A program made the translations under genes and the position numbers. A DNA stretch of 64,000 bases from Nocardioides albidus (lineage in GTDB: Bacteria; Actinomycetota; Actinomycetes; Propionibacteriales; Nocardioidaceae). Shown here piece by piece: positions 1 through 8,378 of this stretch (positions within the stretch are counted from its first letter, which is position 1; every line of letters starts with the position of its first letter). Location of the stretch: NCBI RefSeq assembly GCF_006335005.1, contig NZ_VDMP01000026.1:400216-464215 (forward strand), in the 5' to 3' direction. The notes below the pieces were generated by a model. It saw nothing but the letters and a program-made list of their open reading frames with translations, was not told the DNA's origin and did not search any database.

Positions 1-389
1 AGATGGCTGACCCCGCCCCGAGGGTCGCAGAAGGGCACGACGTGCACGTCCAGCTGGAGCGGCTCGGGGTGGAAGTCCAGCTCGGCCAGCCCGCTCTCCT
101 CGTGCGCCTCGCGCAGCGCGACCGAGGCGAGGGTCGGGTCGCCGGGCTCCGCGTGGCCGCCGAAGTGGAACCAGCGGCCGGCCTTGCGGTGCAGGTTGAG
201 CAGGACCCGGTCGCCGGTCGCGTCGAGGACCAGGGTGCCCGCGGTGAGATGGTCGGGGTACGACGAGCGCCACATCCCGTCCGGTGTCGACTCGAGGTGG
301 GCGACGTACCGCCGGCGCATCGCCTCCTCGGCGGTGTCGGGCGCGCGCCAGCCCGTCAGGACGCCCAGGGCGTCCGCGTGGAGGCTCAC
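1..389 (-). CDS. NUDIX hydrolase, C-terminus cut by window edge
   Basis: Reading leftward from a GTG at 389, the frame stays open to the window edge, giving about 129 residues. It contains FHFGGHAEPGD followed by REAHEESGL, which matches the REUXEEXGU half of the Nudix box that coordinates Mg2+ for hydrolysis of nucleoside-diphosphate-linked substrates. The GTG overlaps the stop of the upstream DUF2342 gene (GTGA), so the two genes are probably translationally coupled. The substrate cannot be told from the box alone. The 3' end is outside the window. Confidence 0.85.
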   Translation of the reverse strand, partial: MSLHADALGVLTGWRAPDTAEEAMRRRYVAHLESTPDGMWRSSYPDHLTAGTLVLDATGDRVLLNLHRKAGRWFHFGGHAEPGDPTLASVALREAHEESGLAELDFHPEPLQLDVHVVPFCDPRGGVSH

Positions 390-1714
390 TCCTCCTCGCC
401 ACCGCCCTCGAGCAGCTTGCGCAGCTCGGCGTCGAACTCGTCCTCGCTCAGGGACTCGGGGGCCGTGGCCTCCGCGCGGAAGGACAGCGGGTCGTCGAGG
501 TCCTCGGCGGTGGGCAGCAGGTCGGGGTGCATCCACACCCCGTCGCGGGCCTCCTGGCCGGACCGGGAGCGCAGGCCGCCCCACAGTGTCGAGGCGTCGC
601 GCAGCCGGCGGGGGCGCAGCTCGAGGCCGACCAGCGCTGCGAAGGTCTGCTCGGCGGGACCTCCGGCCGCCCTCCGGCGCCGGACCGCCTCGCGCAGCTT
701 CGCGGCGGCGGGCATCCGCTCCGTCGTGGCCTGGCCGACGACCTCGTCGACCCAGCCCTCGACCAGCGCGAGCGCGATCTCGAGCCGGGAGAGGGCCGCG
801 GTCTGCGCCGGGGTCTGCGGCGGGTCGAACATGCCGCCCTCCAACAGTCCCTGCATCGCGTCGAGGTTGCTCGGGTCGATCGAGCGCAGCTGCTCCTGCA
901 CCCGGTCCTGGATCTGCTGGGCGTTGACCTCCAGCCCGCGAGCGTAGTCGGTCACCGCGCCGATCAGGTGCTCGCGCAGCCACGGCACGTGGGCGAACAG
1001 GCGCTGGTGGGCCGCCTCGCGCAGCGCGAGATAGAGCACCACGTCGTCCTCGGTGACGTCGAGCCCCTCGGCGAACGCACGGACGTTGGACATCACCAGC
1101 GCCGCCTTGCCGGGCGCCCCGAGCGGGAGGCCGATGTCGGAGGCGGTGAGCACCTCGCCCGCCATCGCGCCGAGGCCCTGCCCGATCTGCATCGCCATCA
1201 TCCCACCGACCGCCTGGCCGATGATCCCGACGAGCGGGCCCGCCGCCGCCTTCATCTCCTCGGGCAGACCGCTGGACAGTCCGGTCACCGAGCGGGCCGC
1301 GACGGGCTCGACGAGCACCTGCCACACCGGCTGCGTCTCGACCAGCCACTGCGCGCGACTCCACGCGGCCGTCGTACCGACGCCGCTGGGGAAGCCGGTG
1401 GCGGTGTCGAGCCAGTGGTCGGCGAGGCCGACGGCGTCGGCCACCCGGTCCTGGTCGCGCTGCGTGGGGGAGGGGTCCGGCTCCTGCGCGACGGCCTTGC
1501 GGGCGATGTCGTTGGCGGCGTTCCAGTTCAGCGGTCCGTCGTGCGGCTGCAGGAGCGATTGCAGCTGCTGGAAGAACTCCATGCCGCCGCCGGCGCCGCC
1601 CGGCAGACCGCTTCCGCCCAGCGCGCCACCGAGCGCGCCGAAGATCTGCTCGAAGGGCGTGCCCTTGAACGGGTTCGGCTGGTCGTCACCGGGGTTGCCC
1701 GGACTATCGGTCAT
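386..1714 (-). CDS. DUF2342 family zinc-dependent metalloprotease-like protein
   Basis: This 442-residue protein has a Gly/Pro-rich N-terminus (about residues 1-45) followed by an alpha-helical body typical of the actinobacterial DUF2342 (zincin_2) family. Recognisable segments are the central LREAAHQRLFAHVPWL helix, which carries an E-x-x-H arrangement, and IDPSNLDAMQGLLEGGMFDP. Family members are annotated as putative zinc metalloproteases or as F420-biosynthesis-associated, but no substrate is established. The start at 1714 is divergent from moaE, with about 85 bp between them. Confidence 0.85.
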   Translation of the reverse strand: MTDSPGNPGDDQPNPFKGTPFEQIFGALGGALGGSGLPGGAGGGMEFFQQLQSLLQPHDGPLNWNAANDIARKAVAQEPDPSPTQRDQDRVADAVGLADHWLDTATGFPSGVGTTAAWSRAQWLVETQPVWQVLVEPVAARSVTGLSSGLPEEMKAAAGPLVGIIGQAVGGMMAMQIGQGLGAMAGEVLTASDIGLPLGAPGKAALVMSNVRAFAEGLDVTEDDVVLYLALREAAHQRLFAHVPWLREHLIGAVTDYARGLEVNAQQIQDRVQEQLRSIDPSNLDAMQGLLEGGMFDPPQTPAQTAALSRLEIALALVEGWVDEVVGQATTERMPAAAKLREAVRRRRAAGGPAEQTFAALVGLELRPRRLRDASTLWGGLRSRSGQEARDGVWMHPDLLPTAEDLDDPLSFRAEATAPESLSEDEFDAELRKLLEGGGEEE

Positions 1715-1798
1715 GGGTCAAAACTACGCCCGATCCGCAACCGGCGGTGTCGGGGACAGCCCTGACCGGACCCCGGTCCCTTCCCTAGAGTGAGGACC

Positions 1799-2239
1799 AT
1801 GACCAGCCGCGTGACCCGTCCCGCCGTGCGCCTCGTCGCGATCTCCGACCAGCCGCTCTCGGTGGGCGAGGTGCTCGACAGCCTCGACGACGCCGCGTCG
1901 GGGGGCCTGGTGCTCTTCGTCGGCCGGGTCCGCGACCACGACCACGGCCAGGGCGTCACCGGGCTGTCCTACTCCGCGCACCCCTCCGCGCTCGAGCGGC
2001 TGCAGGACGTCTGCGCGCGGATCGCCGACGAGTACGACGTCACCGGTGTCGCCGCCGTGCACCGCGTCGGCGACCTCGACATCGGCGACCTCGCCGTCGT
2101 CGTCGCCACCACCGCCGGGCATCGCGGCTCGTCGTTCGAGGCGAGCCGGGCGCTCATCGACACCCTCAAGGCGGAGGTGCCGATCTGGAAGCACCAGCGC
2201 TTCACCGACGGCTCCGAGGAGTGGGTGGGGAGTCCGTAG
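1799..2239 (+). CDS. moaE: Molybdopterin synthase catalytic subunit
   Basis: This is the large subunit that, with the thiocarboxylated MoaD partner, inserts sulfur into precursor Z to form molybdopterin in the cytosol. The C-terminal segment KAEVPIWKHQRFTDGSEEW is the MoaE signature and carries the active-site lysines. The centre has the usual GRVRDHDHG and YSAHPSALE segments. An in-frame GTG lies nine bases upstream at 1790, but the ATG at 1799 preceded by AGTGAGG is preferred. No other moa genes are adjacent in the window. Confidence 0.93.
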   Translation: MTSRVTRPAVRLVAISDQPLSVGEVLDSLDDAASGGLVLFVGRVRDHDHGQGVTGLSYSAHPSALERLQDVCARIADEYDVTGVAAVHRVGDLDIGDLAVVVATTAGHRGSSFEASRALIDTLKAEVPIWKHQRFTDGSEEWVGSP

Positions 2240-2284
2240 CGTGTCCTGTCGGGTCGGCCGCCGCGGCCGACCTACCCTCGAGGG

Positions 2285-2602
2285 GTGGAGATCCTGCTCT
2301 GGCTGCTGCCGGCCGCCGTGCTCACCCTCGCCTCGATGGCGTGGGTCGCGTGGTGGGGCCGGGAGGGGCGGGGCGAGGTGGACCGCGAGACGGCCGCACG
2401 GCGACTGGGCGAGGCGCTGACCCGCGAGCAGCGCTCGCGGCCCGGGTACGCCGCCCCCGGGCGGGCTCCCGAGCGGCGCACCGGCGTCGCGCTGCGGCCC
2501 TCCAAGGCCCGGCCCGTCGTGCTTCCCGGGGCCGACGAGACCGCCACCGACGCGGAGCAGGTCGGCGACCCCGACGTACCGGGCGACCGGCGCGCATCCT
2601 GA
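2285..2602 (+). CDS. Small single-pass membrane protein, unknown function
   Basis: This 105-residue protein begins at a GTG. The first roughly 24 residues form one hydrophobic segment (ILLWLLPAAVLTLASMAWVAWW), followed by a charged, Arg/Pro/Ala-rich cytoplasmic-looking tail. It lies between moaE and the Lon-like protease on the same strand, and its stop is 27 bases before the next ATG. I see no recognised domain. The codon pattern is that of the neighbouring genes, which supports it being real. Confidence 0.6.
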   Translation: MEILLWLLPAAVLTLASMAWVAWWGREGRGEVDRETAARRLGEALTREQRSRPGYAAPGRAPERRTGVALRPSKARPVVLPGADETATDAEQVGDPDVPGDRRAS

Positions 2603-2629
2603 TTGGACTCGTCTGACAAGGTAGGCGCC

Positions 2630-3667
2630 ATGAGCCAGCGCCTGATCGCCGCGTGCATCGCGGCTCCGTTGGTGCTGATCCTGGGCGGCATCGCGCTCGT
2701 CGTGCCGCTGCCCTACGCCTCCTACAGCCCGGGGCCGACGTACGACATCCTCGGCAAGGACGCCGACGAGGCCGAGGTCGTCCAGGTCGACGGGCACGAG
2801 GCCCACTACGACAAGGGCGAGATCCGGTTCACGACGGTCGTCGCGTCGTCGTACGGCCAGAAGCTCTCGCTGGGCGAGGCGCTGGCGCGCTGGCTCGACC
2901 CCGACAAGGCGATCCTCCCGTACGACGTCGTCCACCCTCCCGAGATCAGCAAGGCGGACGAGAAGGCCGAGGGCGCGGTCCAGATGACGACCTCGCAGGA
3001 CGTCGCCAAGGCGGTCGCCCTCACCGAGGTCGGCCTCGACGTCCCGACCGCCGTGCAGGTCGCGCTCGTCGACGACGAGGGTCCGGCCAAGGACAAGCTC
3101 CTCGTCCACGACGTCTTCAAGGAGGTCGACGGGAAGCCGGTCACCGACGCCGACCAGATCGTCGCGGCCGTGCGCAAGCACGACGACGGCTCGCTCGTCG
3201 AGTTCCGGATCCTTCGGGACAAGCGGGAGCTGACCGTGCGCCTCAAGCCGGAGGAGATCGACGGCAAGCCGCGTGTCGGCGTCTCGCTCGGCCTGGGCTA
3301 CGAGTTCCCGTTCACCATCAACCTGCGGGTCGACCCCAACGTCGGTGGTCCGAGCGCCGGGCTGATGTTCTCGCTGGCCATCTACGACACGCTCACCGAG
3401 GGCTCGCTGACCGGTGGCGCCACCATCGCCGGCACCGGCGAGCTGGGCCCCGACGGGAAGGTCGGGCCGATCGGGGGCATCGAGCAGAAGATCGCGGGGG
3501 CCGAGGCCGCTGGGGCCGAGCTGTTCTTCGTGCCCAAGGACAACTGCCCCGACGTCAAGGGCCTCGACCCGGACCTGCGCCTGGTGAAGGCGACCACGAT
3601 GCACGAGGCTCGCCTCGCGCTGGAGAAGTGGGTCGGCGACCATGACGCCGCCCTGCCGAGCTGCTGA
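2630..3667 (+). CDS. Membrane-anchored PDZ / Lon-like serine protease (YlbL type)
   Basis: This is a 345-residue protein with an N-terminal transmembrane anchor (about residues 5-28), a PDZ domain near the middle (VHDVFKEVDGKPVTDADQIV) and a C-terminal S16 Lon proteolytic domain. The catalytic Ser sits in GGPSAGLMF and the Lys in GGIEQKIAG, the normal Ser-Lys dyad. Such proteins are common beside UPF0182 genes in actinobacteria and act at the outer face of the membrane. The start ATG at 2630 follows AAGGTAGG; an upstream in-frame TTG at 2603 is less likely. Confidence 0.92.
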   Translation: MSQRLIAACIAAPLVLILGGIALVVPLPYASYSPGPTYDILGKDADEAEVVQVDGHEAHYDKGEIRFTTVVASSYGQKLSLGEALARWLDPDKAILPYDVVHPPEISKADEKAEGAVQMTTSQDVAKAVALTEVGLDVPTAVQVALVDDEGPAKDKLLVHDVFKEVDGKPVTDADQIVAAVRKHDDGSLVEFRILRDKRELTVRLKPEEIDGKPRVGVSLGLGYEFPFTINLRVDPNVGGPSAGLMFSLAIYDTLTEGSLTGGATIAGTGELGPDGKVGPIGGIEQKIAGAEAAGAELFFVPKDNCPDVKGLDPDLRLVKATTMHEARLALEKWVGDHDAALPSC

Positions 3668-3679
3668 CGGAACGCAAGG

Positions 3680-4258
3680 ATGCCGATGGACTACGACCTG
3701 GACGTCGACCCGGCACTGGCCGCAGCCGTGCTGGAGATCGAGGGCCACCACGCCCGCGCGGGCTGGGACCAGCCGGCGCGGCTGTACGCCCTGGTGGACA
3801 CCGGCCACCTGGTGACCCAGGAGCCCGCGCTGGCCGCGCAGCTCGGTCTGGACGCCCCGGCCGAGCAGGGCTCCCTGACGCCGGTCGAGCAGGACGACCT
3901 GCCGCCCGGCCAGGAGCTCGAGCAGGTGCTCCCCGGCATCCAGTGGCCCGACGTGGTCGTCGGCTGCGCGGCCGTGGTCGAGCGCCTCGTGCTCCCGCCC
4001 AAGGTCGACGGCCAGGTGCCGGAGGACCCCGCGGCCGCCGCGGAGTTCGCGCGCGAGCACCCCGAGGCCGAGGAGGTCCGCATCGTCGCCGGCGTGACCC
4101 GGCACGGTGCGAGCTACTGCGCGCTGCGGATGCGCAGCCACGACGACGACAGTGCCGTCATGGGCGGCAACGACCTGGTGCCCGGGCTCATCGAGCTCCT
4201 GCGCGCCACCCTGCTGGACGACCTGCTCGACGACGCGGAGGACGAGACCGATGAGTGA
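3680..4258 (+). CDS. PPA1309 family protein
   Basis: This acidic 192-residue protein matches the actinobacterial PPA1309 family, named from Propionibacterium (Cutibacterium) acnes, by its start MDYDLDVDPALAAAVLEIE and by RHGASYCALRMRSHDDD and GGNDLVPGLIELLRATLLDDL. The function is unknown. It overlaps the downstream UPF0182 gene by eight bases, which suggests translational coupling. A second ATG at 3686, six bases after AAGG, is an equally good start. Confidence 0.85.
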   Translation: MPMDYDLDVDPALAAAVLEIEGHHARAGWDQPARLYALVDTGHLVTQEPALAAQLGLDAPAEQGSLTPVEQDDLPPGQELEQVLPGIQWPDVVVGCAAVVERLVLPPKVDGQVPEDPAAAAEFAREHPEAEEVRIVAGVTRHGASYCALRMRSHDDDSAVMGGNDLVPGLIELLRATLLDDLLDDAEDETDE

Positions 4259-7187
4259 GCTGTTCGACGAGGAGCCCGAGCGTCCCGCGCCCGAGCGGCC
4301 CGGGCGTCGTACCCGAGCGCTGGTCATCACCGGCGTGGTGCTGATCATCGGCTTCTTCCTGATCAGCGCCTTCGCGGGCATCTACACCGACCGGCTGTGG
4401 TACGCCGAGGTCGGCTTCGGCGAGGTCTTCAGCACGATGCTGTGGACCCGGGTCGGGCTGTTCCTCGCGTTCGGCGCGGTGATGGGCGGGATCGTCGCGC
4501 TCAACATGTATCTCGCGTTCCGGTTCCGCCCGATGTTCCTCATGGCCGGACCGGACGGCGTCGACCGCTACCGCGACGCCGTGACGCCCATCCGCGGCTG
4601 GCTGCTGGCCGGGGTCGGCGTCGTGGTCGGCCTGTTCGCCGGCACGTCCGCGATCGGGCACTGGCGCACCTTCCTGCTGTGGCGCAACGCCGAGGACTGG
4701 GGGAGCAAGGACGCCTATTTCAAGAAGGACATCGGCTTCTACGTCTTCGACCTGCCGTGGTGGAACTTCGTCATCGACTTCGTGATGGCGATCGCCGTCG
4801 TGTCGCTGATCGCCACCGCGATCGTCCACTATCTGTACGGCGGCATCCGCCTCCAGGTCGCCCACGACCGCCTCTCCGGGGCGGCGCAGGTGCAGCTCTC
4901 GGTCCTGCTCGGTGCGTTCGTGCTGATGAAGTCGGTCGACTACTACCTCGACCGCTACGACCTGGTCACCGACGACCACCGGCTCTTCACCGGCATGAAC
5001 AACGCCGGGGAGAACGCGATGCTGCCCGCACGCAACATCCTCGTCGGGGTGGCGCTGATCTGCGCGGTGCTGTTCTTCCTCAACGTCTGGCGCCGGACCT
5101 GGCAGCTGCCGTCGGTGGGCCTCGCTCTGCTGGCACTGTCGGCGGTGCTGCTCGGCATGATCTGGCCGGCGATCGTGCAGAACTTCCAGGTGAAGCCGTC
5201 GGAGGCCGACAAGGAGAACTCCTACATCAAGGCCAACATCGACGCCACGCGCGAGGCCTACGGGCTCAGCGACGTCGAGAGCGAGCGGGACACCGGCACC
5301 CCGGGCGACGCCCCGACCGCGGACCAGGCGGCCGCCGTCCTCGGGCAGCTCGGCACGACCCCGGTGGTCGACCCGAAGCAGGTGCGCGACACCTTCCAGC
5401 AGCGCCAGCAGGTGCGGTCCTACTACTCGGTCGCCTCCGTCCTCGACGTCGACCGCTACACGATCGACGGCAAGGAGGTGCCTCTCGTCCTCGGCGTGCG
5501 CGAGCTCGACCAGTCCGGGATCAACTCCGCCGACCAGAACTGGTCCAACCTGCACACGGTCTACACCCACGGCGAGGGCCTGATCGCGGCGTACGCGAAC
5601 CGGATCTCCGACAGCGAGGTCAACGGCCGCATCGTCTGGGCCGAGGGCATCAGCGGCGAGGGCACCAGCGGCGCCAGCGACCTGACCAAGAGCGAGGAGT
5701 TCGAGCAGCGGATCTACTTCGGCGAGCAGAGCCCGTCGTACTCCGTGGTGGGCAAGTCCAGCGGCAAGGCCAACGACGTGGAGCTCGGCCTCGCCGACAC
5801 CGACAGCGACGAGGGCGACCAGCGCACGACGTACGACGGCAAGGGCGGTGTGTCGATCGGCAGCACCTTCAACCAGCTGATGTACGCGATCAAGTTCGGT
5901 GAGCCGAACTTCCTGCTCTCGGGCCGCGTGAACGGCAACTCCAAGGTGCTCTACAACCGCACGCCCACCGAGCGGGTGGAGAAGGTCGCGCCGTGGCTGA
6001 CCGTCGACGCCGACCCCTATCCGGCAGTGGTCGACGGCAAGATCGTGTGGATCATTGACGGCTACACCACCACCGACCGCTACCCGAACTCCCAGCGCGA
6101 GTCGTTCGACGCGATGATCGACGACTCGCTGCAGCAGGACACCGGCCTGCAGACCATCCCGACCGACGAGATCAACTACATGCGCTCGGCGGTCAAGGCG
6201 ACGGTGGACGCGTACGACGGCACGGTGACGCTCTACCAGTGGGACGAGGGCGACCCGATCCTGAAGACCTGGATGAAGGCGTTCCCGGGCACCGTGACGC
6301 CGAGCAGCGAGATCCCCGCGGAGCTCAAGAGTCACCTGCGCTATCCCGAGGACCTGTTCAAGGTGCAGCGCTACCAGCTGGCGAAGTACCACGTCACCGA
6401 CGCTGGCGAGTTCTACAACGCCAACAACCGGTGGGAGGTGCCCGAGGACCCGAACGCCGCGCGCCCGGTCTTCCAGCCGCCGTACCGGCTGTTCTCGACC
6501 GGCGTGGACGGCACCAACGACTGGTCCCTGACCTCGGTCTTCGTGCCTCGCGGCAAGGGCACCCTGGCGTCGTACCTCCAGGTCAACTCGGACGCGAACT
6601 CGCCGAACTTCGGCAAGCTGCGGCTGCTGGAGATGACCGACGCCAACACGCCGGGACCGGGCCAGGTCGCCAACCAGATGCAGCAGGAGAAGGCCGTCCT
6701 CGACGCGCTGCGCGACTACCGCGTGCAGGGCGCGACCCCGCCGCGGTTCGGCAACCTGCTGACGCTGCCGGTGTCGGGCGGGCTGATCTACATCCAGCCG
6801 GTGTACGCCGTGCGCACGTCGGGTGCCTCCACCTTCCCGATCCTGCAGTTCGTGATCGTCAAGTACGGCGAGAGGGTGGGCATCGCCCAGGACCTGCCGA
6901 CCGCGCTGGGCGACGCGCTCGAGGTCGACCTCGGCGACGGTGCGACGCCCGAGACGCCGGGCGAGCCGGAGACCCCCGGCGAGCCGGAGGAGCCGGCGGG
7001 GACGCTCGACGAGCAGATCGCCGAGGCGCTGCGCGATGCGGACGCGGCCTTCGACGCGGCGAACGCCGCCCAGAAGAAGAACGACACGGTGGAGTGGGCC
7101 CGCCAGCTCGACCTCGCCCGGGAGGCCGTCGAGAAGGCGATCGAGCTCGCCGACGAGCGCGACAAGAAGCAGGACAAGCAGGAATAG
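4251..7187 (+). CDS. UPF0182 family large membrane protein
   Basis: This is a 978-residue protein. The N-terminal third holds about seven transmembrane segments, beginning with ALVITGVVLIIGFFLISAF. A large extracytoplasmic domain (from about residue 330 on) contains the conserved YPAVVDGKIVWIIDGYTTTDRYP-type segment. The acidic Pro/Glu-rich linker and C-terminal helix are variable in the family. The function is unknown; it is conserved in actinobacteria. The ATG at 4251 inside the end of the PPA1309 gene is chosen because MSELFDEEPE leads directly into the first membrane helix. The frame stays open further upstream without similarity. Confidence 0.93.
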   Translation: MSELFDEEPERPAPERPGRRTRALVITGVVLIIGFFLISAFAGIYTDRLWYAEVGFGEVFSTMLWTRVGLFLAFGAVMGGIVALNMYLAFRFRPMFLMAGPDGVDRYRDAVTPIRGWLLAGVGVVVGLFAGTSAIGHWRTFLLWRNAEDWGSKDAYFKKDIGFYVFDLPWWNFVIDFVMAIAVVSLIATAIVHYLYGGIRLQVAHDRLSGAAQVQLSVLLGAFVLMKSVDYYLDRYDLVTDDHRLFTGMNNAGENAMLPARNILVGVALICAVLFFLNVWRRTWQLPSVGLALLALSAVLLGMIWPAIVQNFQVKPSEADKENSYIKANIDATREAYGLSDVESERDTGTPGDAPTADQAAAVLGQLGTTPVVDPKQVRDTFQQRQQVRSYYSVASVLDVDRYTIDGKEVPLVLGVRELDQSGINSADQNWSNLHTVYTHGEGLIAAYANRISDSEVNGRIVWAEGISGEGTSGASDLTKSEEFEQRIYFGEQSPSYSVVGKSSGKANDVELGLADTDSDEGDQRTTYDGKGGVSIGSTFNQLMYAIKFGEPNFLLSGRVNGNSKVLYNRTPTERVEKVAPWLTVDADPYPAVVDGKIVWIIDGYTTTDRYPNSQRESFDAMIDDSLQQDTGLQTIPTDEINYMRSAVKATVDAYDGTVTLYQWDEGDPILKTWMKAFPGTVTPSSEIPAELKSHLRYPEDLFKVQRYQLAKYHVTDAGEFYNANNRWEVPEDPNAARPVFQPPYRLFSTGVDGTNDWSLTSVFVPRGKGTLASYLQVNSDANSPNFGKLRLLEMTDANTPGPGQVANQMQQEKAVLDALRDYRVQGATPPRFGNLLTLPVSGGLIYIQPVYAVRTSGASTFPILQFVIVKYGERVGIAQDLPTALGDALEVDLGDGATPETPGEPETPGEPEEPAGTLDEQIAEALRDADAAFDAANAAQKKNDTVEWARQLDLAREAVEKAIELADERDKKQDKQE

Positions 7188-7211
7188 CGCCGACTGCGGG
7201 ATCATCGCCGC

Positions 7212-7829
7212 ATGCTGCTCACCCTCGACCTCGTCGGCATCTTCGTCTTCGCGGTCTCCGGCGGCCTGGTGGCGGTGCGCAACCAGCTCGACATCTTCGG
7301 GGTGGTGTCACTGGCGATGGCGACCGGCCTGGGCGGCGGCGTCATCCGCGACGTCGTGATCGGCGCGGTGCCGCCGCCCGCGATCGCCGACTGGCGCTAC
7401 CTGCTCGTCCCCGTCATCGGGGGACTGGTCACCTTCTGGCTGCACCCCGCTGTGGGCCGGCTCGAGCGCGAGATCAACGTCTTCGACGCCTTCGGCCTCG
7501 GCCTGTTCTGCGTCGCCGGCGCCCTCAAGGCCCAGGAGTACGGCCTCGGTCCCGCGCCCTCCGCCGCCCTCGGCATGGTGACCGGTGTCGGCGGCGGCAT
7601 CATCCGCGACCTCCTCGCCGGCCGGATCCCCGTGATCTTCCGCCACGGCGAGCTCTACGCCATCCCCGCCCTCGCCGGAGCAGCGATCGCCGCCACCGGC
7701 GCCGAGCTCGGCCTGGCCCCCGGCGTCATCCTCGCCCCGGCAGCCCTCGTCACGATCGGCTGGCGCCTGCTCGCCGTACGCCGTGGCTGGCGGGTCCCCG
7801 CCGCGCGGCAAGAACCCCCTGCCCGCTGA
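7212..7829 (+). CDS. TRIC/UPF0126 family cation channel protein
   Basis: This 205-residue, almost entirely hydrophobic protein has two copies of the glycine-rich signature of the bacterial trimeric intracellular cation channel family: GLGGGVIRDVVIG near residue 38 and GVGGGIIRDLLAG near residue 125. Six to seven membrane helices are expected, in two inverted halves. Family members form monovalent-cation channels in the cytoplasmic membrane. It is the last host gene before the tRNA used as the integration site. Confidence 0.92.
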   Translation: MLLTLDLVGIFVFAVSGGLVAVRNQLDIFGVVSLAMATGLGGGVIRDVVIGAVPPPAIADWRYLLVPVIGGLVTFWLHPAVGRLEREINVFDAFGLGLFCVAGALKAQEYGLGPAPSAALGMVTGVGGGIIRDLLAGRIPVIFRHGELYAIPALAGAAIAATGAELGLAPGVILAPAALVTIGWRLLAVRRGWRVPAARQEPPAR

Positions 7830-7844
7830 GTCGGACGGCCCCGA

Positions 7845-7875
7845 TTTGGAGGCCTTTGGAGGCGTGCCCTAATGT
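7845..7875 (+). promoter_or_regulatory. Likely promoter of tRNA-fMet
   Basis: A TTTGGA/TTGGAG -35-like element near 7845-7851 and a TAATGT -10 at 7870-7875 (spacing 18-19) lie 12 bases before the tRNA 5' end. This fits a constitutive tRNA promoter. It was identified by eye only. Confidence 0.45.
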
Positions 7876-7887
7876 TGTTCTCACCGA

Positions 7888-7964
7888 CGCGGGGTGGAGC
7901 AGCTCGGTAGCTCGCTGGGCTCATAACCCAGAGGTCGCAGGTTCAAATCCTGCCCCCGCTACCA
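7888..7964 (+). tRNA. Initiator tRNA-fMet (CAT), CCA encoded
   Basis: The 77-nt cloverleaf has acceptor CGCGGGG/CCCCGCT with an unpaired C1-U72, the hallmark of bacterial initiators. The anticodon stem is CTGGG/CCCAG, giving three consecutive G-C pairs, and the anticodon is CAT. The T-arm is GCAGG-TTCAAAT-CCTGC, followed by A73 and an encoded CCA. The excisionase and integrase genes start directly downstream, so the 3' half of this tRNA is the probable attB/attL of the element. Confidence 0.97.
7935..7964 (+). other. Presumed attL core inside the tRNA 3' end
   Basis: Tyrosine integrases encoded next to a tRNA normally recombine within the T-arm/acceptor part of the gene, and the element restores an intact 3' end. 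The excisionase and integrase genes lie downstream in the usual arrangement. I could not find a second copy of this stretch in the window, so the exact core and the right end are not defined. Confidence 0.4.
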
Positions 7965-7967
7965 GAT

Positions 7968-8009
7968 CAGGCCCGGGATTCAGCGTGAATCCCGGGCCTG
8001 AAAGTTTTT
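7968..8009 (+). terminator. Rho-independent terminator after tRNA-fMet
   Basis: A perfect 15-bp stem (left arm 7968-7982, right arm 7986-8000, built around GGCCCGGGATTCA) has a three-base loop GCG. It is followed by AAAGTTTTTG, a proper T run. It begins four bases past the tRNA CCA. Confidence 0.9.
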
Positions 8010-8138
8010 GAGAATTGATCTATCCACCACAAACCCTCCACTTTGGGGTGTCGGACGGCGTGACCGCTGGCCAGTCGTCCGGACGTGTCGTAGCCGTTCC
8101 GAACATCACCGGAGCGCCCGGTCGGATGGCCCTACCTA

Positions 8139-8372
8139 GTGGGCATGAAGACCGAGACCAATCCGCTGGGCGGGCTCGACCCGCTCGTGTCGATCACCGA
8201 GCTCGCCGAGTACCTCGGCGTCCCGGTCAAGACGATCTACGAGTGGCGACAGTCGGGCCGCGGCCCTGCCTGCATCCACATTGGTCGCCACCTCAAGTTC
8301 GCGCTGTCGGATGTCCAGGCGTGGCTGGACGAGCAACGCGAGCTGCCCAAGCGCCGGGTTGCCGAGGAGTGA
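8139..8372 (+). CDS. xis: Excisionase-like MerR-type HTH protein
   Basis: This 77-residue protein is a single winged helix: ITELAEYLGVPVKTIYEWRQSG for the HTH, then HIGRHLKFALSDVQAWLDEQ for the wing and last helix. This is the standard form of small excisionase/DNA-binding proteins encoded before integrases in actinobacterial elements. It ends six bases before the integrase ATG. The start is ambiguous between GTG 8139 and ATG 8145. Confidence 0.85.
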   Translation: MGMKTETNPLGGLDPLVSITELAEYLGVPVKTIYEWRQSGRGPACIHIGRHLKFALSDVQAWLDEQRELPKRRVAEE

Positions 8373-8378
8373 TCCGGC

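Noticed and set aside
1724..4381. 885-codon leftward open frame across moaE and the Lon-like protease
   Set aside because: It crosses four real forward genes and its product is Arg/Val/His-rich with no recognisable fold.
4188..7205. 1005-codon leftward open frame opposite the UPF0182 gene
   Set aside because: High GC at third positions opens the antisense frame; the UPF0182 protein on the forward strand has membrane helices and conserved motifs.
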